Assembly (NCBI GenBank): GCA_040754315.1
Contig: JBFMCS010000053.1
Coordinates: 1-40,139, forward strand
Origin: Bacillota bacterium
GTDB taxonomy: Bacteria > Bacillota > Sulfobacillia > DUSP01 > JBFMCS01
Direction: 5' to 3'
DNA: 40,139 nucleotides
Below are positions 8,828 through 17,155 of the stretch, piece after piece (the first letter of the stretch is position 1; each line of letters begins with the position of its first letter). The translations under genes were made by a program, and so were the position numbers. The notes below the pieces were generated by a model. That model was not told where the DNA came from. It did not search any database and saw only the letters and a program-made list of their open reading frames with translations.

Positions 8828-9391
8828 CTACCTACCCCCTCGTTCCTGAGGCCCCTCCAGGGATCCTGCAGTGGCGAAACCCACCTCTAGGGCCTTCAGG
8901 TTCACGTCGGCGGTCCCCTTGGGCACCCTGTCCAGAACAGCAGTGGTCAGGGCATCCCTGGAGACGACGCCGGAAAGCCCCACAAGAAGCCCAAGAGCCA
9001 CTATGTTGGCGGTAATGGCCTTGCCGACCTTTTCCCGGGCCAAGGCCGTTATGGGCACACAATAGGCACTACACGTGGCACAACCGGTGTCCGGAACCCC
9101 ACCGGAGTCCACCACCAGGAGGCCGCCGGGTTTCACGTCCGAGGAGTATCGATCGAAGGCCTCCTGGGTCATGACCAGCAGGACGTCAGGCCTGGAGACC
9201 TTGGGATAGTCTATGTCACCGTCATCGATGACCACCTCTGCCTTGCTGGCGCCTCCCCTTGATTCCGGGCCGTAAGACTGGCTCTGCACAGCGTTGAGCC
9301 CATCATGTATTGCGGCCGCCTCAGCCAGGATGATGCCGGCCAGGATCAACCCCTGGCCACCCTCACCGGCCAGCCTGACCTCCACGCGCAT
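8828..9391 (-). CDS. korC: 2-oxoacid:ferredoxin oxidoreductase, gamma subunit
   Basis: A 187-residue gamma subunit of the KorABCD-type enzyme. It starts MRVEVRLAGEGGQGLILAGIILAEAA, the usual glycine-rich signature, and has SYGPESRGGASKAEVVI and YPKVSRPDVLLVMTQEA as in other KorC/PorG proteins. The ATG overlaps the korB stop (TGATG), so the two are coupled. Last of the four subunit genes, 50 bases before gdh. Substrate is inferred from context to be 2-oxoglutarate; 2-oxoisovalerate or another 2-oxoacid cannot be excluded. Confidence 0.93.
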   Translation of the reverse strand: MRVEVRLAGEGGQGLILAGIILAEAAAIHDGLNAVQSQSYGPESRGGASKAEVVIDDGDIDYPKVSRPDVLLVMTQEAFDRYSSDVKPGGLLVVDSGGVPDTGCATCSAYCVPITALAREKVGKAITANIVALGLLVGLSGVVSRDALTTAVLDRVPKGTADVNLKALEVGFATAGSLEGPQERGGR

Positions 9392-10224
9392 CAGGAACGA
9401 CCCCCCTTCAGGCGAGCCATGGCAGTGTCGATGACCCGCTGGTATTCCTCGGTGAATTCCTCCCTGGGAGCCTTCTTCAGCACGCCCGTGACGATCTTTC
9501 CTTTAAGCTCCTGGGGGTCCTTGGTTGCCGCGGCCTTCACGGGGACCGAATTCTTCTTGTACCACTCGAGCATATCCACGGCAGACCCTAGCTTGTTCCT
9601 CCGGCCGTAGTAGGTTGGGCACTGGGAATAGGCCTCAACAAAGCTGAACCCCTTGTTCTCCAGGGCCAGGGCTATGAGGTCCACCAGCTGTGTCACGTGA
9701 TAGGCGGTACCCCTGGCCACAAAGGTAGCCCCCGCCGCAGCCACAAGGTCACACAGGTCAAAGGGATGATCCACATTACCGTAGGGAGCCGTCGTGGCCA
9801 TGTGCCCAAATGGCGTAAGGGGCGAGTGCTGGCCGCTGGTCATCCCGTAGACATTATTGTTGAAGCACACTGTGGTGATGTCCACATTCCGCCTGCAGGC
9901 GTGGATCAGGTGGTTTCCCCCGATGGCAGCGGCGTCCCCGTCCCCGGTGACCACCACCACCTTGAGATCAGGCCGGGCAATCTTGATCCCTGTGGCAAAG
10001 GCCAGGGCCCGGCCATGGGTTGTGTGCAGGGTATCGAAATCCATGTACCCCGTGGCCCTGGAAGAACAGCCGATCCCGGAGACCATCACCGTCTTGTCCC
10101 TGTCAATTCCCACCTTTTCGATGGCCCTCAAGATTGCGCCCAGGAGTATGCCGTGACCACAGCCCGGGCACCAGATATGGGGCAAGAGACGCTGCCTCAG
10201 GTACTTCTCGGCAATAGCACTCAT
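9391..10224 (-). CDS. korB: 2-oxoacid:ferredoxin oxidoreductase, beta (TPP-binding) subunit
   Basis: A 277-residue subunit carrying the thiamine diphosphate site. HIWCPGCGHGILLGAI near residues 17-32 is the N-terminal KorB signature. VVTGDGDAAAIGGNHLIHACRRN with FNNNVYGMTSGQ (about residues 90-128) forms the GDG...N TPP/Mg motif. Length is that of the short KorB type. It overlaps korA by four bases and korC by one. Together with the alpha subunit it oxidatively decarboxylates a 2-oxoacid to the acyl-CoA and reduces ferredoxin. Confidence 0.95.
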   Translation of the reverse strand: MSAIAEKYLRQRLLPHIWCPGCGHGILLGAILRAIEKVGIDRDKTVMVSGIGCSSRATGYMDFDTLHTTHGRALAFATGIKIARPDLKVVVVTGDGDAAAIGGNHLIHACRRNVDITTVCFNNNVYGMTSGQHSPLTPFGHMATTAPYGNVDHPFDLCDLVAAAGATFVARGTAYHVTQLVDLIALALENKGFSFVEAYSQCPTYYGRRNKLGSAVDMLEWYKKNSVPVKAAATKDPQELKGKIVTGVLKKAPREEFTEEYQRVIDTAMARLKGGRS

Positions 10225-11354
10225 GGGGCAACCCTCCTCACAGCCTCAAGTACCTCCGGTGGAGTGAAGAGCTCCCCGTCAACCCGGGACAATCCCTCAA
10301 CCCTGCATTGTCCCTTGGAGGCCCTGTCTACCTCAATGACTATCTGGCCCAGGTTCATCTCCGGTACCAGGATGGCCTTGACCCGTCCCGCCAGGTCCCG
10401 GATGGCCTCTTCCGGGAATGGCCACAGGATCCCCAGTTTCACTAGGCCTGCCTTGATGCCCTGGGCCCTGGCCATCCTTACCGCACGTAGCGCGACCCTC
10501 ACCGGAGAACCGTATGCCACCACGGCAACCTCGCAGTCATCGCAGGACTCTGACCACACCGATGCCAGCTGGGCCCTGCGCCTCTCCACCTTCTGGCACA
10601 CCCTGGCCAGCAACTGGGCGGCCTTGGGGCCCCTGTCGATGGGAAACCCGTCCTCCCCGTGATAAAGGCCGGTAACGTGGAACCGGTAGCCCGCGCCGAA
10701 GGCAGCCATTGGGGGCACATCGGAGCGCGAAACATCGTAGGGCCTGTACTCCCCGGGTTCAACATCAGGCCCAGGCCTCTCTAGTATGGTAACCTTCTCG
10801 GGGATCACCATCTTCTCTCTCATGTGGCCAATGACCTCATCCATCAAGAGGATGGTGGGAGTCCTGAGGGTCTCCGAGGCATTCACCGCGTCTATTGTGA
10901 AGTGATAGGCCTCCTGTACGGAAGACGGGCAGTACACGACTGTGGGGTGGTCGCCGTGGGTGCCCCAGCGGGCCTGCATGACATCTCCCTGAGCAGGGCA
11001 AGTCGGCAGCCCCGTGGATGGGCCCACCCTCTGGACGTTCACCACCACACAGGGCACCTCCGCCAGGGCAGCATATCCCAGGTTCTCCTGTTTGAGACTG
11101 AAGCCCGGGCCCGACGTGGCAGTCATGGACTTCACTCCCGCCAGCGAGGCACCAATGACCGCCGCCATGCTGGCTATCTCATCCTCCATCTGCACGAACT
11201 TGCCTCCCACTTGGGGGAGGCGAAGGGCGAGCGTTTCCGCGATCTCTGTCGATGGTGTGATGGGGTAGCCTGCGAAGAACCGGACACCCGCCCTTATGGC
11301 GGCCTCGGCGCAGGCCTCATTCCCCTGTAATAAAACAACCTTGCCTTCACTCAT
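10221..11354 (-). CDS. korA: 2-oxoacid:ferredoxin oxidoreductase, alpha subunit
   Basis: A 377-residue alpha subunit. GNEACAEAAIRAGVRFFAGYPITPSTEIAE near the N-terminus and MTATSGPGFSLKQENLGYAA are the family signatures for the pyrimidine-binding side of the TPP site. GLPTCPAQGDVMQARWG follows. The open frame could start at 11438, but the extra residues do not resemble the family. The ATG at 11354 begins the expected MSEGKVVLLQGNEA and overlaps the ferredoxin stop by eight bases. The subunit order D-A-B-C matches archaeal and clostridial 2-oxoglutarate:ferredoxin oxidoreductases. Confidence 0.94.
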   Translation of the reverse strand: MSEGKVVLLQGNEACAEAAIRAGVRFFAGYPITPSTEIAETLALRLPQVGGKFVQMEDEIASMAAVIGASLAGVKSMTATSGPGFSLKQENLGYAALAEVPCVVVNVQRVGPSTGLPTCPAQGDVMQARWGTHGDHPTVVYCPSSVQEAYHFTIDAVNASETLRTPTILLMDEVIGHMREKMVIPEKVTILERPGPDVEPGEYRPYDVSRSDVPPMAAFGAGYRFHVTGLYHGEDGFPIDRGPKAAQLLARVCQKVERRRAQLASVWSESCDDCEVAVVAYGSPVRVALRAVRMARAQGIKAGLVKLGILWPFPEEAIRDLAGRVKAILVPEMNLGQIVIEVDRASKGQCRVEGLSRVDGELFTPPEVLEAVRRVAP

Positions 11355-11583
11355 CAGTCTCACCTTCGTCAAGGACGATGGCGAAATCGGGGCAGCGAAG
11401 CTCGCACAGGCGACAGCCGGTGCAGGCCTCCGGGTCAATCACCACAGCCTTGCCGGCATCCCCCTCCCCCAGTACAGCCTTGGGACAGAAGGCTATGCAG
11501 ATCCCGCAGCCTTTGCACCACTTCGAATTGATGATCACCTTGTGCTTCTTCTCGGCGGTCTTCAAACCGTCATCACTCCCCAT
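11347..11583 (-). CDS. korD: 2-oxoacid:ferredoxin oxidoreductase, delta (2[4Fe-4S] ferredoxin) subunit
   Basis: A 78-residue bacterial-type ferredoxin. Two CxxCxxCxxxC/P clusters are plain: CKGCGICIAFCPKAV (about residues 23-37) and CTGCRLCELRCPDFA (about 54-68). It passes electrons out of the oxidoreductase. The ATG overlaps the stop of the GntR-family gene (TGATG), so the regulator and the enzyme genes are transcribed together. Confidence 0.94.
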   Translation of the reverse strand: MGSDDGLKTAEKKHKVIINSKWCKGCGICIAFCPKAVLGEGDAGKAVVIDPEACTGCRLCELRCPDFAIVLDEGETDE

Positions 11584-12566
11584 CAGTATCTGCTCTTTCT
11601 TTCGAGGAGGGTTGACTTGAGGAGGTTGATGGAACCGGCATCAGGCCGGTAGATGAACTCAACCACCTCGGTCCCGTTGGGACACAGCCTCTCTACCTCT
11701 TTCTTCCTTCCAGGGCTCACCATGACGATGCTCAAGTCCTCCAGGAATTCCTTTAGGTCCTCTTCGTTCCTTGAGGTTAGGAAGGAGAACTCCAGATCTA
11801 TCCCGCCGTTGGTCAGGGACTTGGCCACCCGTTCAGAGAAGGCCTCAGACAGGCAGACCAGTCCTACCTTCTGGCCGGGCCGCACCCTGGCCATGCGTAC
11901 CATGGTCTCCATCACAGGATCCAGCGCTATTCCCAGCACCTCTGCCTTGGATCCCCGGAGGAGTTCCTTCACCTCCTCCAGGTGGAAGAAGGTGGTCACC
12001 ACCATGTCCACCCCCGAAAGCGTCCACCTGACTGCCTCGGCCTGCCGGCGGAGATCGTCCACCATCACAGGGATGATCTTCACCCCGGCGCCTAGTTCCA
12101 GTTGCCTGGTGAAGTAGTCCAGCTGCTCGCGGTTGCACTCCACGAAGGCCACCCTGATCTGGGTGAGCGCCTCCTTCTTCCGCTCCGCCACAGCCCTGGC
12201 GGAGGCCACGAACTCCTCAGGGTCAAATCCCAGGAGGAGTGCCTCCTCCAGGCACATCTCCAAGGCCCCAGCCAGGCGTTCCCTCCGGTCCCTGGGTCCC
12301 ATGGTGTTGAGCCCCATGGTGACAAAGGTCCCCCTGCCTTGCCGGGAGAACAAGAGGCCCTGGGATTCAAGCTCCCTGTAGGCCATGCTCACCGTGTTCC
12401 TGGAAAGCCCCAGGCGTTGTGCCATCTCTCGCTCCGTCGGGAGTTTCATTCCCTTCTCCCAGTGCCCGGCGAGCACCATCTGCTCGATTTGCCTGCTAAG
12501 TTGGAGGTAGATGGGGATGCCAGTCTTCCTGTTAATCTCCAGAGGCAACGTCTTGCCCTGTCCCAT
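11583..12566 (-). CDS. GntR-family transcriptional regulator
   Basis: A 327-residue regulator. Residues about 10-80 form the winged helix of the GntR family: IPIYLQLSRQIEQMV, LPTEREMAQRLGLSRNTVSMAYRELE and a wing ending GRGTFV. The remainder (residues about 100-325) alternates strands and helices (VGLVCLSEAFSERV, VVTTFFHLEEVKELL) like a periplasmic-binding-type or UTRA-like sensor, but I cannot name the ligand. It is the first gene of the array and overlaps korD by one base, so it probably controls the glutamate/2-oxoacid pathway, including itself. Confidence 0.88.
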   Translation of the reverse strand: MGQGKTLPLEINRKTGIPIYLQLSRQIEQMVLAGHWEKGMKLPTEREMAQRLGLSRNTVSMAYRELESQGLLFSRQGRGTFVTMGLNTMGPRDRRERLAGALEMCLEEALLLGFDPEEFVASARAVAERKKEALTQIRVAFVECNREQLDYFTRQLELGAGVKIIPVMVDDLRRQAEAVRWTLSGVDMVVTTFFHLEEVKELLRGSKAEVLGIALDPVMETMVRMARVRPGQKVGLVCLSEAFSERVAKSLTNGGIDLEFSFLTSRNEEDLKEFLEDLSIVMVSPGRKKEVERLCPNGTEVVEFIYRPDAGSINLLKSTLLERKSRY

Positions 12567-12602
12567 ACCCCATACCTCCTATCCTTGGAGCCTGCCACGG
12601 CT

Positions 12603-12608
12603 ATTATA
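12603..12608 (-). promoter_or_regulatory. Candidate -10 element for the GntR/kor array
   Basis: A perfect TATAAT on the minus strand, 37 bases ahead of the regulator start, would give a leader of about 30 bases. The -35 position is poor, so it would need an activator or be one of two promoters. Confidence 0.4.
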
Positions 12609-12807
12609 TGCAGTTGGCCTGATCGTAAGAGCCTTTTTGGATCACTATGTGACTGTTCGACGCACACTTGTCGATTCCTTCAGGCTCATGTGACAACCAT
12701 GACAAGAGAATCCAGAGTAGTGATGGCAGGGCAAAAGGACGAGTCACCCCGCCAGGACCCCAAGAGGAGTACTCGGCGGTTTCGCCCGGTACTTGCACTA
12801 TATAGAC

Positions 12808-12835
12808 AGTATAGACAGTGTCCAGCAGTGCTCAA
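12808..12835 (-). promoter_or_regulatory. Candidate sigma-A promoter overlapping a tandem repeat
   Basis: On the minus strand TTGAGC (12830-12835), a 16-base spacer and TATACT (12808-12813) make a reasonable sigma-A promoter. The -10 overlaps two head-to-tail copies of a nine-base unit (TATAGACAG on the plus strand), a plausible operator for the GntR protein. Leader to the regulator would be about 235 bases. Confidence 0.4.
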
Positions 12836-12929
12836 ATGAGAAGGACCTCTCGCCCCTTGGGACGAAAGGCCATACAACCTTTCCAAAGGACCAGGACGAC
12901 TGGCCCTTCTCTTTGTGACGGCAGGAGCC

Positions 12930-13115
12930 CTACTGCATGTTTCTAGTCAAGGCCCAGTAGGCCAGGAACACCAGCGCCCCCAGGGTTGAGACTATGAACC
13001 TTCTTACCCCGGGTGAGAACCTTCTTTGGCCCAGATGGTGGAATATGACTGCGGCCAGCACTGGGGCAGCCATGACAAGCAGTACGTAGTACCAGGATCG
13101 CAGCACCCCGGTCAC
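12930..13115 (-). CDS. Small membrane protein of unknown function
   Basis: A 61-residue frame with two hydrophobic segments (YYVLLVMAAPVLAAVIF at about 9-25 and FIVSTLGALVFLAYWAL at about 40-56) separated by a basic loop (HHLGQRRFSPGVRR). The pattern is that of a small two-helix membrane protein. It starts 36 bases after the sigma-54 activator stop on the same strand and could be the last gene of that operon. No family recognised. Confidence 0.5.
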   Translation of the reverse strand: MTGVLRSWYYVLLVMAAPVLAAVIFHHLGQRRFSPGVRRFIVSTLGALVFLAYWALTRNMQ

Positions 13116-13151
13116 CCTCCGATCTTACCCTTTTCGATGCCGTGGTTGTCC

Positions 13152-15263
13152 TCAGGCCTCGTAACCGGACAGCTGTCGCCCGTTAGACCGCCTCATCTTC
13201 CTCAGCACCGTGGAGGGGTCTATCTCCAAAACCTTCGCGGCCTTGCGAATGCTCCCCTGTTGCTGTATGGCCTTGCTTATCAACGCCTGTTCGAACTCCC
13301 CTATTGCCTCTTTAAGGGGACCCACATCCAGGGCAGGGCAGGTGCCAACCATCAAGCCCTGGGTGGGGGCAGCATGAGCCACCGCCTTGGGAAGGTTGCC
13401 GGCTTCAATGGCCTCTCCCTTGGTCATGATGACCAGGCGTTCCAGCGTGTGGGCTAGCTCCCGAATGTTCCCGGGCCACGAGTACTCGCACAGTTGATCC
13501 ACTGCCCCAGGAGACAGTCTCTTATCCGTCCTGTACCTTGAGTTAAACCGCTGGAGGTAGGTATGGGCAAGGAGGGGTATATCTTCCTTGTGATCCCGCA
13601 AGGGGGGCACAGTCAGGGGGATTACGTTAAGCCGGTAGTAAAGGTCATTCCTGAAGGCGCCCGCCTCCACCATTTTCTCCAGATCCTTGTTGCTGGCAGC
13701 CAGAACCCGAACGTCTATCTTCTGGGGCGACACCCCTCCTACCTTGAAAACCTCCTGCTCCTGGAGGACTCTCAGGAGCTTGGCCTGGAGTGACAGAGGC
13801 AACTCCGCGATCTCGTCCAGGAAGATTGTGCCCCCCTTTGCCAGTTCGAACATCCCTGGCTTCCCGGCCCGGCTAGCTCCGGTGAAGGCCCCCGGGGCAT
13901 AACCGAAGAGCTCTGACTCAAGAAGCGTCTCGGGAATTGCAGCGCAGTTGACCTTGATGAACGGCCCATCCTTGCGAGCACTGTGGTCATGGATCATCTT
14001 TGCGATGACCTCTTTTCCTACACCCGTTTCGCCCAGGATCAGGACCGTGGAATCGAACGCGGCCACCCGGAGGGCCATCTCAATGATGCCCTTCATGCAG
14101 GAGTGCTCTGTCAGGACCACCTGGGAGTTCAGGTGCTCCCCGCGGAGGAGGCTCAGCTCAGTGCTGTAACGTTGTTGCAGCTCCGTTGAGATCTCCAGTT
14201 CCCTCTTGAGCCTGCCCAGTTCCGTCATGTCCCGGACATTCGTGACAACCTTGCACAGGTGTCCATCTTCGTTGAAGATGGGGCTCCCGGTCACCAGGAC
14301 ATCCTTGCCGGTGGCAGTCCTCTGCATGAGGGTGACAGGCATCCTTTGCATGCGGACCTTTCCGACCAGATCCTCACCGATGGTTTTGCCTAGTACTTCC
14401 TCCTTGGAGACTCCCATGAGGCGTTCATACGCGGAGTTGACCTGCTCTATCGAACCCGCTGAAGAGGCAACGCAGATCCCATCGTACGAGGATTCGATGA
14501 TGGCGTGAAGCTGGTTGCTGAGCTTCCTGAATGAATCCAGCTGCCTGGATATGGCCTCCAGTTCCGAGATGTCCTGGAACACACCGACAGCCCCAATGAC
14601 CTCATCGTTCTTGATCAGGGGAGTCCTGTTGCAAAGCAGTGTCCTCTTTCCCAGGCTGACCTGCACTCCTGTCTCCGCGCGGCCCGTGGCGATGACGGTC
14701 AGAAGGCCGGATTCGGGGAACACCTCATCGATGTGCTTCCCCATGGCGCTGGTGGCCTCCAAACCCAGGATCCGGCTGGCGGAGGAGTTATGGGTGATCA
14801 CACGCCCGTCGATGCTCACAGCGATTATCCCGTTATGGGTCGACTCAATAATGGTTGAAAGGCGCTCCTTCACATAACGGACGTCTCCGGAGAACACCCT
14901 CATCAGATCAGTCTTGGTTATCATCCCCAGGAGTTTTTGGTTTCGGTCCACCACGGGAAGTCTCTTCACCGGGAGAAGGCAGATCTCATAGACAGACCGG
15001 TCAGGGTCAATGCACAGGATATCCCGGGCCATCAGGTGTTTCACAGGCTTATCCCAGCCAAGCCCATCAACGATGCCGTTGAGTATATGGGACTTGGTGA
15101 CCATGCCCACCACACGGCCATCATCGGTAATGGGTATCCCGTCAATGGGCTTGCGTTTGAAGATAGCCGCTGCCTCAGCTATTGTGGCCTGGGGCGGCAG
15201 TGTGTAGACCTCACGTGTCATGACCTCTTTGACCTTTGTGTCAGCTATGACCGCTGCACCCAC
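13152..15263 (-). CDS. Sigma-54-dependent activator with CBS pair, two PAS domains, AAA+ and Fis-type HTH
   Basis: A 703-residue enhancer-binding protein. Residues about 10-125 are two CBS motifs ([36 protein letters not shown]), which in other proteins bind adenosyl ligands. Residues about 130-235 and 250-350 are PAS domains. The AAA+ domain has Walker A GETGVGKE (411-418), the sigma-54 contact loop GAFTGA (458-463), Walker B FLDE (481-484) and the arginine-finger segment DLYYRLNV (540-547). A Fis-type helix-turn-helix lies near the C-terminus ([21 protein letters not shown]). GTG start with AAGGAGG nine bases ahead. It follows etfA by 54 bases and is likely part of the operon it activates, from the -24/-12 site at 23107-23121. 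Confidence 0.94.
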   Translation of the reverse strand: MGAAVIADTKVKEVMTREVYTLPPQATIAEAAAIFKRKPIDGIPITDDGRVVGMVTKSHILNGIVDGLGWDKPVKHLMARDILCIDPDRSVYEICLLPVKRLPVVDRNQKLLGMITKTDLMRVFSGDVRYVKERLSTIIESTHNGIIAVSIDGRVITHNSSASRILGLEATSAMGKHIDEVFPESGLLTVIATGRAETGVQVSLGKRTLLCNRTPLIKNDEVIGAVGVFQDISELEAISRQLDSFRKLSNQLHAIIESSYDGICVASSAGSIEQVNSAYERLMGVSKEEVLGKTIGEDLVGKVRMQRMPVTLMQRTATGKDVLVTGSPIFNEDGHLCKVVTNVRDMTELGRLKRELEISTELQQRYSTELSLLRGEHLNSQVVLTEHSCMKGIIEMALRVAAFDSTVLILGETGVGKEVIAKMIHDHSARKDGPFIKVNCAAIPETLLESELFGYAPGAFTGASRAGKPGMFELAKGGTIFLDEIAELPLSLQAKLLRVLQEQEVFKVGGVSPQKIDVRVLAASNKDLEKMVEAGAFRNDLYYRLNVIPLTVPPLRDHKEDIPLLAHTYLQRFNSRYRTDKRLSPGAVDQLCEYSWPGNIRELAHTLERLVIMTKGEAIEAGNLPKAVAHAAPTQGLMVGTCPALDVGPLKEAIGEFEQALISKAIQQQGSIRKAAKVLEIDPSTVLRKMRRSNGRQLSGYEA

Positions 15264-15317
15264 AGGTTATCATCCTCCTTCAACCCTGGAGTCTATGATC
15301 CTAGACTACAGCTGCGC

Positions 15318-16325
15318 CTACCCTTTGTCAAAGAAGTCTGACTTCACCTGGACCTCCCTCTCCCCCAGGAGCCTGAGCAAGTGCGGTAGGATCTTGTGAC
15401 AGTCCGCGACGATGCCGAAGTGGGCGTGCTGGAAGATGGGAGCCTGGGGATCCTTGTTGATGGCGATGAACACCTCGGGCCCCTTCACCCCACAGACGTG
15501 AAGCTGGTCTCCAGATATGCCAACTGCCAGGTAAAACCTGGGCTTGACCGTCTTGCCGCTCTGCCCTATCATCTGCTCCTCCCGGGACCAGCCCTCGTCT
15601 ACTGCAGGCCGTGTGGCCCCCAAGGCGGCACCCAGGCCCCGGGCAACCCCCTCCAGCACCTTCCAGCCCTCAAGACTGCCCAGGCCCATGCCGCCTGCCA
15701 CTATCACGTCAGCCCCCTCCAGCTGGGCGCCGGTGCTGGTCTCGGCCCGGAGGCCGGTGACTCGCACCCCACTTCCCAGGCACACACCAGGTACAACACT
15801 AATGACCTCGCCCTGGCGCCTGCGGGACTCAGGGGACTGGTAGGCCCCCCGCTGGATGCTTACTATCTGAGGCTCCCGGGAGAAACAGAACACGGCAGAA
15901 CCCCCGAAGGCAGGCACATAGGCCTTGAGCCGGCAGCCAGGTCCCATCTCCAGCCTGCTGGAGTGAGCCACCAGGCCCACACTCAGCCTGGCGGCCAGGG
16001 TAGCCGCCAGGACCTTGCCCTCAAAGGTGGCCCCGAAGAGGATGACCTTAGGCTGGCGTTCCCTGGCCAGCCTCTCAATGACCGGAACCGTGACCTCCGC
16101 CCTGCCCGCGAGGGCGCCAGGATGCTCCAGCGCCAGGGCAAGGTCCGCCCCGTAATCGAAGGCCTCTTCGGCCCGGTTAGAGGCATCCTCTCCCACCGAA
16201 AGGGATACCAGCCTGGCGCCGCACTCGTCGGCTAACCTCCGCCCCTCCCCTAGGGCCTCCTGGGAAACGGCCATGAGCCCTTCAGAGTCACACTGTACGA
16301 ATGCCCAGATCTCAGGTATGCTCAC
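15318..16325 (-). CDS. etfA: Electron transfer flavoprotein, alpha subunit
   Basis: A 335-residue FAD-binding ETF alpha subunit that accepts electrons from the acyl-CoA dehydrogenase encoded next to it. The C-terminal FAD domain is clear: GATRPAVDEGW, then QMIGQSGKTVKPRFYLAVGISGDQLH and VFIAINKDPQAPIFQHAHFGIVADC. The frame extends upstream to 16508 but those residues are out-of-family. The GTG at 16325 gives the normal N-terminus (VSIPEIWAFVQC) and overlaps etfB by 14 bases. No N-terminal ferredoxin domain is present. Confidence 0.94.
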   Translation of the reverse strand: MSIPEIWAFVQCDSEGLMAVSQEALGEGRRLADECGARLVSLSVGEDASNRAEEAFDYGADLALALEHPGALAGRAEVTVPVIERLARERQPKVILFGATFEGKVLAATLAARLSVGLVAHSSRLEMGPGCRLKAYVPAFGGSAVFCFSREPQIVSIQRGAYQSPESRRRQGEVISVVPGVCLGSGVRVTGLRAETSTGAQLEGADVIVAGGMGLGSLEGWKVLEGVARGLGAALGATRPAVDEGWSREEQMIGQSGKTVKPRFYLAVGISGDQLHVCGVKGPEVFIAINKDPQAPIFQHAHFGIVADCHKILPHLLRLLGEREVQVKSDFFDKG

Positions 16326-17139
16326 CCTGGGCCCTCCCTTCTGGCAAGAGGCCGGACTGGCGCACCTTGTCCCATATCCACTGCGCCAGTTCCTCGGGCT
16401 CGCCCTGGATGAAGGTGGAGGTCTTGCCCGGGGGGGCAGGCACCAGGTCTGCCATGTACGTGCCTGCTCCCACCAGGCCGACCTCGCAATGATCAAGTCC
16501 CAGATCACCCACTCCCCACTTCACCAGGGGTTTCTGCCTTGCCCTCACCATGTCCGACAGCCTGAGGCCCCTGGGCGTATTTACCTCTTTAAGCACCCCC
16601 ACCACAACGGGAAGGGGTGCCTCGATTGTCATGATTGCGGTATCACCCTGGGCCTCCAGGTGCAGTGAGCCGTCCACCATCTCCAGGGCCTTGACACCTC
16701 CCACGTAGGGCATGCCGAGGAAGGCTGCCACCTGCGGCCCGACCTGGCCGGTGCTCCCATAGTAGCTGGTGGACCCCGAGAGCACCAGGTCGATCTGGCC
16801 GATCTTCCGTATCGCCGCAGCCAGTGGCCGGGCTGTGGTCAGGGTATCGGCACCGCTGAAGGCGGGGTCGGACAGGAATACACCCTGGTCCGCCCCGAGA
16901 GCCAGCGCCTGCTTGAGGTTCATTTCCGCTGGCAAGGAGCCCATGCACAGGGCGGTCACGGTGCCCCCGTAGGTCTCCTTCAGGCGCGCCGCCGCCTCCA
17001 AGGCATGTCGATCCAGCGGGCTGATCACCCGGTCGATGCCTTCCTTCCGCAGGGTCTTCCTGGCAGGGTCGATGGTGATCCTGTGCCACATCTTCGGGTC
17101 TGGCACGGACTTGACCAGCACCACCACGTCAAGGCCCAT
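16312..17139 (-). CDS. etfB: Electron transfer flavoprotein, beta subunit
   Basis: A 275-residue ETF beta subunit. It begins MGLDVVVLVKSVPDP, has ISPLDRHALEAAARLKE and the nucleotide-contact region LGADQGVFLSD, and LVLSGSTSYYGSTGQVGPQVAAFLGMP, the family signature (usually with Asp-Gly before the Thr-Gly-Gln). It starts 16 bases after the acyl-CoA dehydrogenase stop and is coupled to etfA. Whether this ETF is of the electron-bifurcating type cannot be settled from what I can see. Confidence 0.93.
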   Translation of the reverse strand: MGLDVVVLVKSVPDPKMWHRITIDPARKTLRKEGIDRVISPLDRHALEAAARLKETYGGTVTALCMGSLPAEMNLKQALALGADQGVFLSDPAFSGADTLTTARPLAAAIRKIGQIDLVLSGSTSYYGSTGQVGPQVAAFLGMPYVGGVKALEMVDGSLHLEAQGDTAIMTIEAPLPVVVGVLKEVNTPRGLRLSDMVRARQKPLVKWGVGDLGLDHCEVGLVGAGTYMADLVPAPPGKTSTFIQGEPEELAQWIWDKVRQSGLLPEGRAQGEHT

Positions 17140-17155
17140 AAAGTCTCACCTCCAC

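Larger units (their letters stand above)
12567..12929. other. Regulatory intergenic region upstream of the GntR/kor array
   Basis: About 360 bases without a convincing gene. It holds two candidate promoters on the minus strand, a TCGAC-N8-GTCGA dyad at 12657-12674, and a tandem TATAGACAG TATAGACAG at 12801-12818. The sequence is less GC-rich than the flanking genes, as expected of a control region. Confidence 0.5.
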
